Part shown: one piece after another, positions 1-6,039 of the stretch
How positions within the stretch are numbered: the stretch's first letter is position 1
Layout of the letters: every line of letters begins with the position of its first letter
Assembly: GCA_013813135.1 (NCBI GenBank)
Contig: JACCSF010000151.1
Span: forward strand, 1 to 11,254
Length of the DNA stretch: 11,254 bases
Source: Thermoleophilaceae bacterium
GTDB taxonomy: Bacteria > Actinomycetota > Thermoleophilia > Solirubrobacterales > Thermoleophilaceae
Reading direction: 5' to 3'
Made by a program: the position numbers and the translations under genes
The notes under the pieces: generated by a model
What the model saw: the letters and a program-made list of their open reading frames with translations, nothing else
Database searches by the model: none
Told to the model about the DNA's origin: nothing

Positions 1-338
1 TCGAGCGTCGGCAGCATGACCTGAGCTGAGCCCCAGACCGCAGTGAAGTGGGGGAGGACCGCCTTGCCGCCATCGAGGCCCGCCGCGTGGAGCAGGCCGC
101 GAACCGCGCCCCACGACGTCCCGTAGCTCCAGTGAACGACGTTCGAGAAGCGTTGCTTGCCCGCCTCGTCGCGCGGCCGGATGCCGAGCACCTTGGCGGC
201 GGCGTCGGCGGGCGCGCTGCTGGCGCCGCGGTCGCGCAGCTTTGCCTCGAGGGAGCTGGAGGCCGTCATGGCAGCCGTGCCGACGGCACCGGCGAACAGC
301 CCCTTCCCGACCGCCGCAGCGGTGTCTCCCAGTCCCAT
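1..338 (-). CDS. Small membrane-type protein of unknown function, 3' end cut by the window edge
   Basis: The first 112 codons are visible and open to the left edge. The ATG at 338-336 is preceded by GAGGGGG about eight bases upstream, a good Shine-Dalgarno match. The N-terminus has a glycine/alanine-rich helix (GKGLFAGAVGTAAMTA), then a charged stretch (AKLRDRG), then VVHWSYGTSWGAVRGLL. It aligns along its length with the protein at 8809-9294: GTAxMTA, a lysine-valine-leucine step, xVHxxxGxxWGAxxxxxxxxGL and a following xFxAVxxxxxxL. The two are therefore paralogues. The pattern recalls DUF1440/DUF6789-type small membrane proteins, but I cannot assign a family firmly. It lies downstream of the sensor kinase on the same strand across a 478-bp gap, so it probably has its own promoter. 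Function unknown. Confidence 0.75.
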   Translation of the reverse strand, partial: MGLGDTAAAVGKGLFAGAVGTAAMTASSSLEAKLRDRGASSAPADAAAKVLGIRPRDEAGKQRFSNVVHWSYGTSWGAVRGLLHAAGLDGGKAVLPHFTAVWGSAQVMLPTL

Positions 339-816
339 GCTCGAGCCCCCTCGTGTTGATCGAATGTCAGAAGCGGGCGACGGCCCGATGGGGTCCCGGC
401 CGCAGCCGTCCTGCACCGGTCAGATCGCAGCGATGCCGACCTGCCCCGAGCGCGCCGCCGCCAGCGACGGTCTGCCTCCCGCGTGAGACCGCCGTCGCGG
501 CCCAGGTGGAAACCCCTGGTCGCGCCCTGCAACTAGTTCAGCACATACAGGCAGCGGCTCGGTCCTTCGTGCGACCAAGCTAGGCGGGCTCTCTTACACT
601 CGTTGACGGCCCGGGGACGATTTCCTTACGGTCGCGAACGCATCGCGCACCAGTCGCTCGCGTCGCTGGGTGGGGGAAGGGAGGAGCAGCTCGCGCCGGC
701 GGAGCAGTTCGCGCTCCAGGCGAAGTTCGCGCTCCAGGCGAAGCGGCTCGTGCAGCGGTCGCAGCCCGCTCCGTTCCGGTCGGGCGCCTCACTACCGCGC
801 TCGCCTGGAGCGCCGG
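339..816. other. 478-bp intergenic region, no convincing gene
   Basis: This lies between the stop of the sensor kinase and the start of the left-edge gene, both on the minus strand. Several short open frames cross it, but they are arginine/serine/proline-rich low-complexity translations with no start signals or family resemblance. It contains an 18-bp tandem duplication at 708-743 and a weak hairpin around 502-519 (CCAGG...CCTGG). The promoter of the left-edge gene should lie here, but I cannot place it with confidence. Confidence 0.5.
708..743. repeat. Tandem duplication of an 18-bp unit
   Basis: The unit TTCGCGCTCCAGGCGAAG occurs twice back to back (708-725 and 726-743) with no mismatch, in non-coding sequence downstream of the sensor kinase stop. 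It is a length of whole codons, so it would not shift a frame, but neither strand has a credible gene here. It looks like a simple slippage duplication. Confidence 0.85.
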
Positions 817-2148
817 TCAGTCAGCCGGACCGTCCGACTCGCGGCCGCGGGCGGCGTCCGCGTCGGGCAGCGTGAACCGGATGCAGGTGCCCACCTCGGC
901 CTCCGCGAGCCAGATCCGCCCCCCGTGCGCCTCGACGATCCCCCGCGCTATGGAGAGCCCCAGGCCGGTTCCCGTACCGGACCTCGCGCGGTCGCCTCGA
1001 AAGAACGGCTCGAAGATCCTCTCGCGGTCTGGCGCGGCGATGCCGCCGCCGGTGTCCGACACCTCCACCTCGACGAACACGTCCTCTCGAGAGCGTGCGG
1101 CCACGCGGACGCGACCGCCGCCTGGCGTGTGCTCGATGGCGTTCTGCACGAGGTTGACAACGACGCGCACGAGCATGTCCGGAGCGATCAGGACCGCACG
1201 GACCCGAGCGTCGATCTCGACGACGATCGACAACCCGCGCTCGGCGGCCCGGACGTCGAGCTGATCGGCGGTTGCGCGCAGGAGCTCGCCGAGATCCGCC
1301 TCCACCATGTCCCATGCGATGTCGCCGGCCTCGAGGCGGGCCAGCTCGAAGACCTGCTCGGTGAGACGGTCGAGCACGGCGATGTGGCCGAGCATCCTGC
1401 TCGCATGTGCCCGCACTTCGTCCTGGTCGACGAGCTCGTCGCGCAGCACAGCGGCGAGCAGCCGCAGCGAGGTAAGGGGAGTTCGCACGTCGTGCGACGC
1501 CGCGGCGGCGAGCTGGCGGCGCTGCGCCTCGGCCGCGTCCCGCTCCGCTGCACGCTCGAGCAGCTGGTGCACCATCGCTCGCACGAGCGCCTGGCGCGTG
1601 CGCTGCGCCTCGTCGCGCTCCGCCTCGCGCGTCATGAGCTGGTCGATCATGTGGTTGCCCGCCGCCGCGAGGCGTCCGATCTCGTCGTCGCCGAGCACGT
1701 CGAGCACGACGCGCGGACTGCCCTCGCCGACGGCCATGAGGCCGCGGGTGACGCGGTCGACGTCCATCGCGACGGAGCGAGCCAGCGCATAGGCCACCGC
1801 GGTTACGCCGACGACGGCCCAGAGGAGCAGGGAGACCAGCGCCAGGGAGGACATCGGGAGCTCGGCGTTGCCCGCTGCCGCGATGCACGCCGCCAGGACG
1901 GCCGCGGCCCCGCAGCCAGCGACGATCCCGGCGAACTGCCGATGCAACCCGCCGAGACGACGGCGCCGCCGAACGCTGACGTATACGACTGCTCCCATCG
2001 CAGTCCCTCCGGCCACGATCACAGCCGCGGCGTCTGCGCCGCGCGCCTCTGCCACGACGGCGGCGGCGAAGCAAGTGACGGCCGCGATGGCGATCGCTGG
2101 CGTCAACGCCTCCGACCGCTGGCGTCCGCCCGGCTGGTGTGTCTCCAC
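817..2148 (-). CDS. Membrane sensor histidine kinase (HAMP-HisKA-HATPase_c)
   Basis: Predicted to sense a signal at the membrane, autophosphorylate on histidine and pass the phosphate to a response regulator. From the GTG at 2148 it is 443 residues. Four hydrophobic segments lie near residues 16-33, 40-57, 72-92 and 99-123, so most of the input region is in the membrane with little outside it. A HAMP-like linker ends in GDDEIGRLAAAGNHMI (about 153-168). A long helix leads to the H-box ASHDVRTPL with His219. The ATPase part is complete: N-box NLVQNAIEHTPGGG (332-345), G1 box DTGGGI (365-370), F-box FEPFF (379-383) and G2 box GTGLGLSIA (393-401). No catalytic residue is missing. The start is uncertain: GTG at 2214 has GGAGG four bases upstream and would add 22 residues. 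The gene follows the MpsC-family gene on the same strand, 292 bp away. The nearest intact regulator, at 3052, is divergent and has a ruined kinase of its own, so the two may now work together. Confidence 0.9.
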   Translation of the reverse strand: METHQPGGRQRSEALTPAIAIAAVTCFAAAVVAEARGADAAAVIVAGGTAMGAVVYVSVRRRRRLGGLHRQFAGIVAGCGAAAVLAACIAAAGNAELPMSSLALVSLLLWAVVGVTAVAYALARSVAMDVDRVTRGLMAVGEGSPRVVLDVLGDDEIGRLAAAGNHMIDQLMTREAERDEAQRTRQALVRAMVHQLLERAAERDAAEAQRRQLAAAASHDVRTPLTSLRLLAAVLRDELVDQDEVRAHASRMLGHIAVLDRLTEQVFELARLEAGDIAWDMVEADLGELLRATADQLDVRAAERGLSIVVEIDARVRAVLIAPDMLVRVVVNLVQNAIEHTPGGGRVRVAARSREDVFVEVEVSDTGGGIAAPDRERIFEPFFRGDRARSGTGTGLGLSIARGIVEAHGGRIWLAEAEVGTCIRFTLPDADAARGRESDGPAD

Positions 2149-2440
2149 GTGGGCGTGTCTCAGAGCGTCTCCGCTGATCACCGTCGACGGGAACGGCAAA
2201 CAGCCTAGATGCACCCGACCTCCGCCGATCGCGAGCTTCTTACAGCGCTGTTGACGAGGCCGGCGGTCGCGGACGCCCCGACCGGGCGGTGCCGCGCGGC
2301 TGAGGATGCTGACGCGGCGGCTCAGGCTGTTGCGCAGCGGCGGAGAAGCTGCCGGTCTGAGCGACCTCCCGCACCACCCGCAGGCGCCGGAGGTCCAGCA
2401 CATCTCTCATCCCGTCACGTTGCGACGGCTGTCGTGGCGC

Positions 2441-2779
2441 TCAGACAGCCTCCTGGACTGGCTCGAGGAAGAACAGCTCGGCGAAGACGCCCTGTGACAC
2501 GTGGTTCGCGCTCATGAACGTGGTCACGCGGCGTCCGGTCACGCGCTTGACGACGTCCGTGAACTGCTCCTGGTTGGCCCACTGAAATGCGCTCCGGCTC
2601 GCCATGGCCGTCGCTTCGGCCTCCGGCGGCGACCGGTCGGCGCTCTCCTGGAGGACACACACGAGCAGGTCGTTCACGAGGTAGACCGATGGCTTGACCG
2701 ACGCCATGTCGTACTCGGTGCGGTAGATCTCGAGCACTGCTTCGCACACGGCATCGAGCTGCTTCTGGTCTGGGGCCAT
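2441..2779 (-). CDS. MpsC-family (DUF2294) small protein
   Basis: 112 residues from the ATG at 2779-2777, with a GGGGGGAACGG purine run about ten bases upstream. The sequence shows the family's layout: an N-terminal helix with YRTEYDMASVKPSVYLVNDLLVCVL (family members have a similar lysine-proline/lysine-valine-x-serine-tyrosine step then a hydrophobic strand), a central helix SRSAFQWANQEQFTDVVKRVTGR, and a closing strand pair VTTFMSANHVSQGVFAELFFLE. This matches my knowledge of Pfam MpsC (formerly DUF2294), a short soluble domain of uncertain function. The name comes from a proposed Na+-translocating system, and I do not infer that activity here. No membrane segment is visible. It is the first gene of the minus-strand side of the divergent promoter shared with the response regulator, and the sensor kinase follows it. 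A signalling or stress role is inference from that position only. Confidence 0.8.
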   Translation of the reverse strand: MAPDQKQLDAVCEAVLEIYRTEYDMASVKPSVYLVNDLLVCVLQESADRSPPEAEATAMASRSAFQWANQEQFTDVVKRVTGRRVTTFMSANHVSQGVFAELFFLEPVQEAV

Positions 2780-3051
2780 GATCCGGTCCGTTCCCCCCGC
2801 TCTGCATACTGGTCGCGCGCAAGGTGAGAACGGGTAGAGGCCGAGCAGACGCGCCGTCGATATTGCACCCGCCGCGGGCGCTGCGGACGTAAACGCAATG
2901 CTTACAGATTCGGGCGCTGAACAAGAACCTTACCGTCCGCGAACGGCCGTTTGCCCTCGTCTCGATCGATGCCACAATCAGAGGCTAGATCCGGCGCAGT
3001 CCGCCAGCGAATCTGTAAGCCGGCGGTCCGTTTCGCCGGGTCAAATAGCCT
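2780..3051. promoter_or_regulatory. Divergent promoter region between the MpsC-family gene and the response regulator
   Basis: A 272-bp gap between divergently read genes. It contains GTAAACGCAATGCTTAC at 2889-2905, a near-palindrome (GTAAxC, five bases, GxTTAC). It also contains a perfect 13-bp inverted repeat: GCTTACAGATTCG at 2900-2912 and its complement CGAATCTGTAAGC at 3008-3020. Read on the minus strand, the first site is GTAAGCATTGCGTTTAC; the GTAAnnATTGCGT part recurs at 4349-4361 before the secreted-protein gene. OmpR/PhoB-type regulators commonly autoregulate through such sites. Exact -35/-10 hexamers are not clear. Confidence 0.55.
2900..3020. repeat. 13-bp perfect inverted repeat flanking the centre of the divergent promoter
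   Basis: CGAATCTGTAAGC occurs on the minus strand (2912-2900) and on the plus strand (3008-3020), pointing at the MpsC-family gene and at the regulator respectively. The plus copy ends 31 bases before the regulator ATG. The spacing is too large for a hairpin, so a duplicated protein-binding or promoter element serving both directions is more likely. Confidence 0.8.
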
Positions 3052-3747
3052 ATGCGAGACGGTCACAACCACGGCTCGGTGCTCGTCGTCGATGACGAGG
3101 AGACGGTGCGCAGCATCGCATGCCGCTACCTTCAGGACGCGGGGTTTTCGACTCAGCGCGCCGCGAGCGGCCCGGAGGCGCTGGGTCTGGTCGAAGACCA
3201 GTCGTTCGACCTCGTCGTCCTCGACCTCATGCTTCCCGGCATGCATGGCCTGCAGGTGCTGCGACGTTTGCGACAGGACGGAGACCTTCCCGTCGTACTA
3301 CTGACTGCTATGCGTCAGCCGGCAGAGAGAGTCGCGGGTCTGCGGCTTGGAGCGGACGACTACATCCCAAAGCCCTTCTCCCCCGGCGAGCTGGTGGCGC
3401 GAGTCGAAGCGGTTCTTCGCCGTGTCTCCAAGGCGAGCGAAACCGAGGCGCCGTTTGTGCTCGGTGGGCTTGCGATCAACCCCGCCTCTCGAGAGGTAAC
3501 GCTGCACGGCGAAGAGTTGTACCTGACGAAGCGCGAATACGAGCTGCTCGTCTTCTTCGCCCGCCAACCGCGCCGGGTCTTCTCGCAGGACGAGTTGTTA
3601 GAGGCGGTCTGGGGCTATTCGTTCTACACCGAGACCACCACGGTCCCAGTCCACATTCGCAGGCTGCGCGCGAAGATCGAAGACGACCCAACGAATCCGC
3701 GCCGTCTGCGTACGGTCTGGGGCGTCGGCTACCGCTTCCAGCCGTGA
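3052..3747 (+). CDS. OmpR/PhoB-family response regulator (receiver + winged helix)
   Basis: 231 residues, the usual family length. The receiver domain (about 9-125) has the acidic pair VVDDE (Asp14/Asp15), phospho-acceptor Asp58 in VVLDLMLPG, Thr85 in LLTA and Lys107 in KPF, so phosphorylation should work. The winged-helix DNA-binding domain (about 133-231) shows LTKREYELL, RVFSQDELLEAVWG, the recognition-helix segment VPVHIRRLRAKIEDDP and the closing wing RTVWGVGYRF. The ATG at 3052 is the first start after an in-frame TAG at 3046-3048. No good Shine-Dalgarno precedes it. The stop overlaps GTGA, the start of the decayed histidine kinase downstream, so the two were once a translationally coupled operon. 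Likely targets are its own divergent promoter and the secreted-protein promoter at 4327-4364, both carrying GTAA-type elements. The nearest intact kinase is the minus-strand gene ending at 817. Confidence 0.95.
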   Translation: MRDGHNHGSVLVVDDEETVRSIACRYLQDAGFSTQRAASGPEALGLVEDQSFDLVVLDLMLPGMHGLQVLRRLRQDGDLPVVLLTAMRQPAERVAGLRLGADDYIPKPFSPGELVARVEAVLRRVSKASETEAPFVLGGLAINPASREVTLHGEELYLTKREYELLVFFARQPRRVFSQDELLEAVWGYSFYTETTTVPVHIRRLRAKIEDDPTNPRRLRTVWGVGYRFQP

Positions 3748-4330
3748 ACGCGCGCATGAGCGCGCTGTTACTGGGCGTCGCCGTGGTAACCAGCGGCGTG
3801 GTGATGGCGTCCTCTACGGCAGCGAGGCAGGGATGTGGACCGGCCTCTTGCCGCCACCACCGCGACCTTGACCGCCGCGACGTCCTTTGACGATGCGACT
3901 CGCAGGGAGCCAGGCGCAGTAGCCGGCGAGCCTGCCGGTCAGCGCCACCAGGAGCGCCAGCGTCAAGGTCTTGCGCCCAGAGGACTAGCTCCAACGACGA
4001 GATCGCCGAACTGGCCCGAGTCGGCCCCACGCGCTCGGCCAAGAGCTGGCCCGCCGCGAAAGCCGAGCGCAGCGACCTGATAACTCGCCGCCTCCCACGA
4101 CCCCCGGCACACCGCTCTCGTCGCCGCGGCTGGTGGTCGAAGCGGCGGAAGACGGGGTCGTCAACGGCGAGACCCGCGCGATCTGCTCGAGATCGTCGAC
4201 CCGCTGCACTGTGATCGAGGAGACGATCGATGGCATGCGTCCGCAGGCCGACGCCAAGCAGATACGCCTCCGAGCGCGGTCTGCTGCCCCGGACCTCTAC
4301 CTACCCCGCGGCAGCGTCCGACGACCGTAA
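3744..4330 (+). pseudogene. Decayed sensor histidine kinase, cognate of the upstream response regulator
   Basis: The original start is probably GTG at 3744, overlapping the regulator stop as GTGA. It opens VNARMSALLLGVAVVTSGVVMAS, a signal-anchor helix, and hits a stop at 3888-3890. Further kinase pieces follow in shifting frames: a HAMP end SSNDEIAELARV from 3987, then HALGQELARRES in another frame, then AERSDLI. Next is the H-box remnant ASHD at about 4090-4101, then TPLSSPRLVVEAAEDGVVNGE one base out of frame from 4109. Last comes IEETIDGMRPQADAKQIRLR, the segment that normally precedes the ATPase domain, ending at a TAA at 4328-4330. The stretch between the H-box helix and IEETIDG is much shorter than in family members, so there is an internal deletion. 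The N, G1, F and G2 boxes are absent. It cannot make a working kinase. Confidence 0.85.
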
Positions 4331-4364
4331 CAGATCAGTAAAGCGCTCGTAAAGATTGCGTCAC
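4327..4364 (+). promoter_or_regulatory. GTAA direct repeats at 11-bp period, candidate OmpR-family operator
   Basis: GTAACAG at 4327, GTAAAGC at 4338 and GTAAAGA at 4349 are spaced exactly 11 bases apart, with a weaker fourth (GTCA) at 4360. Direct repeats at one helical turn are typical of PhoB/OmpR-type binding sites. The third unit extends to GTAAAGATTGCGTCAC, matching GTAAGCATTGCGTTTAC in the divergent promoter at 2905-2889 (minus strand). The site lies about 175-210 bases before the secreted-protein start. Confidence 0.6.
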
Positions 4365-4538
4365 TTCTGCAGCTTATGGTGCCCAGACTGACCTTAACTC
4401 AACACGAGCTCACTCACACTTGGCCTATTAGCTAATCGCGCTTGCTAGTTAAGTTAGGTAGGAATGAACATGCTGTGTCGGCCTGTGCGACCTTGTGCGC
4501 TAGCACACCAAAAAACCCAATCTGAAAGAAGGTCACTG
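4331..4538 (+). promoter_or_regulatory. AT-richer leader and promoter region of the secreted-protein gene
   Basis: Base composition drops noticeably in AT-rich steps such as ATTAGCTAAT, GTTAAGTTAGG and CCTTAACTC, unlike the rest of the window. CTTAAC near 4393 and GTTAAG near 4448 are inverted copies, and TTAGCTAA near 4428 is a palindrome. A promoter surely lies here, but I cannot choose a -35/-10 pair. An in-frame ATG at 4464 or 4470 also follows a purine run (AGGTAGGA), so a longer N-terminus is possible. The better start is 4539. Confidence 0.45.
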
Positions 4539-5804
4539 ATGCAGTCTTTGGAACGCTCGTTCCGCTACCCAATCAGGGTCCTAACGTTTCTCTGCACCTT
4601 GACGCTGATGTCGCTTGTCGTGACGGGCCTAAGCTGGGCTCAGAGTCCGGGCCAAGCCAGCCCGAATGAGGGGCCGCCCGAGTCTCCCGACGAGGTGACG
4701 ACTGACGCCGATGGGGTGCCGCCAGCACCTCCCTCGACCGGTGCAGACGTGCCCCTCTCGTACTTCGGCCCGATGGCGTCGGAAGTCGACCGGAGGCTGG
4801 TCGGCCCGGTGCAACTGCTGCGCTCGGGCTCGCTCAGCCGCAGGCGAACGGCCATCGAGCTCCCGCTCTACCGCGGTCACCTCAAGGACGGAAGGAACTT
4901 CTGGTACATCCTCACCGATACCACCGACAAGCACAACGCCGAGGCGCTCGGCCTGAACCACTCGGCGAAGCTGGCCTATTCGGAGGTCGATCGGGCCGTG
5001 CGTCAGGGCCGGCTGACGCGAAGGGGCCTCGTCGTTAAGCGCGGCGTGGTCGACTTCAGCCCTGAGCGCAGGCTCGTACCCGGAACGGGCGCCGATGCCT
5101 TCCCACCAAGCGTGGGCGAGCCGGGCTCGGTCGGAGGTCCGAAGTACACTCCGCTGGTCCGCATCCGCAACGCGGGCGGCCACATCTATAACGCGCCGGT
5201 GATTGCCTTCAACGTAAGTGCCGCGGAGATCAGGGCGTGCGACGGGAACGTCAATCACAGTCTCGTGCACGATCGGGTGACGCGCATTTGCCCCACCGAC
5301 GAAGGCGGCGGCACGGTGACGTTGAAGACGACTCCGATCTTCAGCTTCGCGAAGCCCGCGGTTTACATCAGCATGGAGGCGTCGGATCCGGTGACGGCGG
5401 CCCTCGACGCTGCCACAGTCGCGCCGGCGCTCGCCGACGTTCCGGTGGGAGCCGACGATGGAGCGTTCAGCGCGGTCGAGCGTCTCTTCCCGATCATCAA
5501 CGGCCCTGAGGGGCTCGACAACCCCCAGCGCCAGGGACTCAACAGCGCGCTCCGCGACGGGCGTGCCCCGCTCCATGTCATCGGAGGGTTGCCCACCGTT
5601 GCCCTCGACTACAGCCCACTTTGGGACGTCAACCTGGGCCAGTGGACCACGAGGGCGATCAAAAGGGGCTTCCGGTCTCGTCTCATTGACGAGTTCCAGC
5701 TCCTGAACTTCGTCAGGCTGGGCCACCTCACCGGACCCGGAGGGAAGAGGTTCGGCTCGACCGGGATCGTGGTCAACTGCCCGATCGTTCACCGCTTCCT
5801 TTGA
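4539..5804 (+). CDS. Secreted protein of unknown function (resembles DUF7482-type proteins)
   Basis: 421 residues. The ATG at 4539 has AAGAAGG (4526-4532) six bases upstream, and the protein begins with a classical signal peptide: positively charged start, hydrophobic core at about 14-31, predicted cleavage after LSWA (Ala34). A proline/glutamate/aspartate-rich linker follows (about 36-65). The mature part has LPLYRGHLKDGRNFWYILTD, then GLNHSAKLAYSEV, GVVDFSPERRLVPG, YTPLVRIRN, APVIAFNVSAAEI, KPAVYISMEASDP, INGPEGLDNPQRQGLNSAL and LDYSPLWDVNLGQW, ending NCPIVHRFL. I recall this order of motifs from a little-studied family of secreted proteins (DUF7482, from memory and unverified). No catalytic motif stands out. 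Three cysteines remain in the mature chain. The gene is alone between the dead kinase and a terminator, with GTAA repeats upstream, so control by the nearby regulator is likely. Role unknown; extracellular sensing or binding is a guess. Confidence 0.88.
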   Translation: MQSLERSFRYPIRVLTFLCTLTLMSLVVTGLSWAQSPGQASPNEGPPESPDEVTTDADGVPPAPPSTGADVPLSYFGPMASEVDRRLVGPVQLLRSGSLSRRRTAIELPLYRGHLKDGRNFWYILTDTTDKHNAEALGLNHSAKLAYSEVDRAVRQGRLTRRGLVVKRGVVDFSPERRLVPGTGADAFPPSVGEPGSVGGPKYTPLVRIRNAGGHIYNAPVIAFNVSAAEIRACDGNVNHSLVHDRVTRICPTDEGGGTVTLKTTPIFSFAKPAVYISMEASDPVTAALDAATVAPALADVPVGADDGAFSAVERLFPIINGPEGLDNPQRQGLNSALRDGRAPLHVIGGLPTVALDYSPLWDVNLGQWTTRAIKRGFRSRLIDEFQLLNFVRLGHLTGPGGKRFGSTGIVVNCPIVHRFL

Positions 5805-5834
5805 TCGCCTAACCGGAGCGGCGGACGTGGGATC

Positions 5835-5863
5835 GCTGCCGCGGGGTCATGCCCCGCGGCAGC
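5835..5863 (+). terminator. Strong GC hairpin, likely terminator of the secreted-protein gene
   Basis: GCTGCCGCGGGG and CCCCGCGGCAGC form a perfect 12-bp stem around the five-base loop TCATG, 30 bases after the stop at 5804. Only a short T run (CTGTTTCG) follows, so it is intrinsic-terminator-like rather than textbook. Confidence 0.75.
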
Positions 5864-6003
5864 AGCCTGTTTCGCGCCCGGACGCCGTGTCGCATCGTGA
5901 CGCCCGGTTGCAGCTCGCGGACATCCTCGCTGGTGCAGCAGGGCATCTGTATGCGGTAGCCACGGGCGCCGCCCGCTCGACCAGGTCGCTCGCGACCCAC
6001 TAA
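5864..6003 (+). pseudogene. Possible scrap of a DUF3800-like gene end
   Basis: In the frame ending at TAA 6001-6003 the translation contains SHRDARLQLADILAGAAGHLYAVATG. The core LQLADxLAGA resembles the C-terminal VQLADLVAGA signature of DUF3800 proteins, which are often found in mobile or defence regions. There is no start codon signal, the upstream part runs into the terminator hairpin, and the IS481-type element begins 18 bases further on. It would be a decayed fragment next to the insertion. Short and low-confidence; chance similarity is possible. Confidence 0.25.
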
Positions 6004-6039
6004 CGCGTCCTAACCCCGAGATGTGGCGACACGTTTGGC

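Noticed and set aside
580..792. Minus-strand 70-codon frame downstream of the sensor kinase
   Set aside because: It is an Ala/Arg/Pro low-complexity translation across a tandem repeat, with no start signal and no family resemblance.
821..2074. 417-codon minus-strand frame overlapping the kinase
   Set aside because: It is an out-of-frame arginine-rich shadow of the same kinase gene with no domains.
670..2208. Long 512-codon plus-strand open frame over the sensor kinase
   Set aside because: It is the antisense shadow of the histidine kinase, whose H, N, G1, F and G2 boxes are complete on the minus strand. The plus translation is rich in Arg/His/Asp and has no motifs.
2306..2497. 63-codon plus-strand frame before the MpsC-family gene end
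   Set aside because: It overlaps the 3' end of the MpsC-family gene antisense and has no ribosome site or recognisable motif.
4327..4364. CRISPR-like or iteron-like array
   Set aside because: There are only three short GTAA units in a promoter position, with no spacers and no replication gene nearby; an operator fits better.
4629..5792. 387-codon minus-strand frame opposite the secreted protein
   Set aside because: The plus strand has a signal peptide, ribosome site and terminator. The minus frame is a typical GC-rich antisense shadow.
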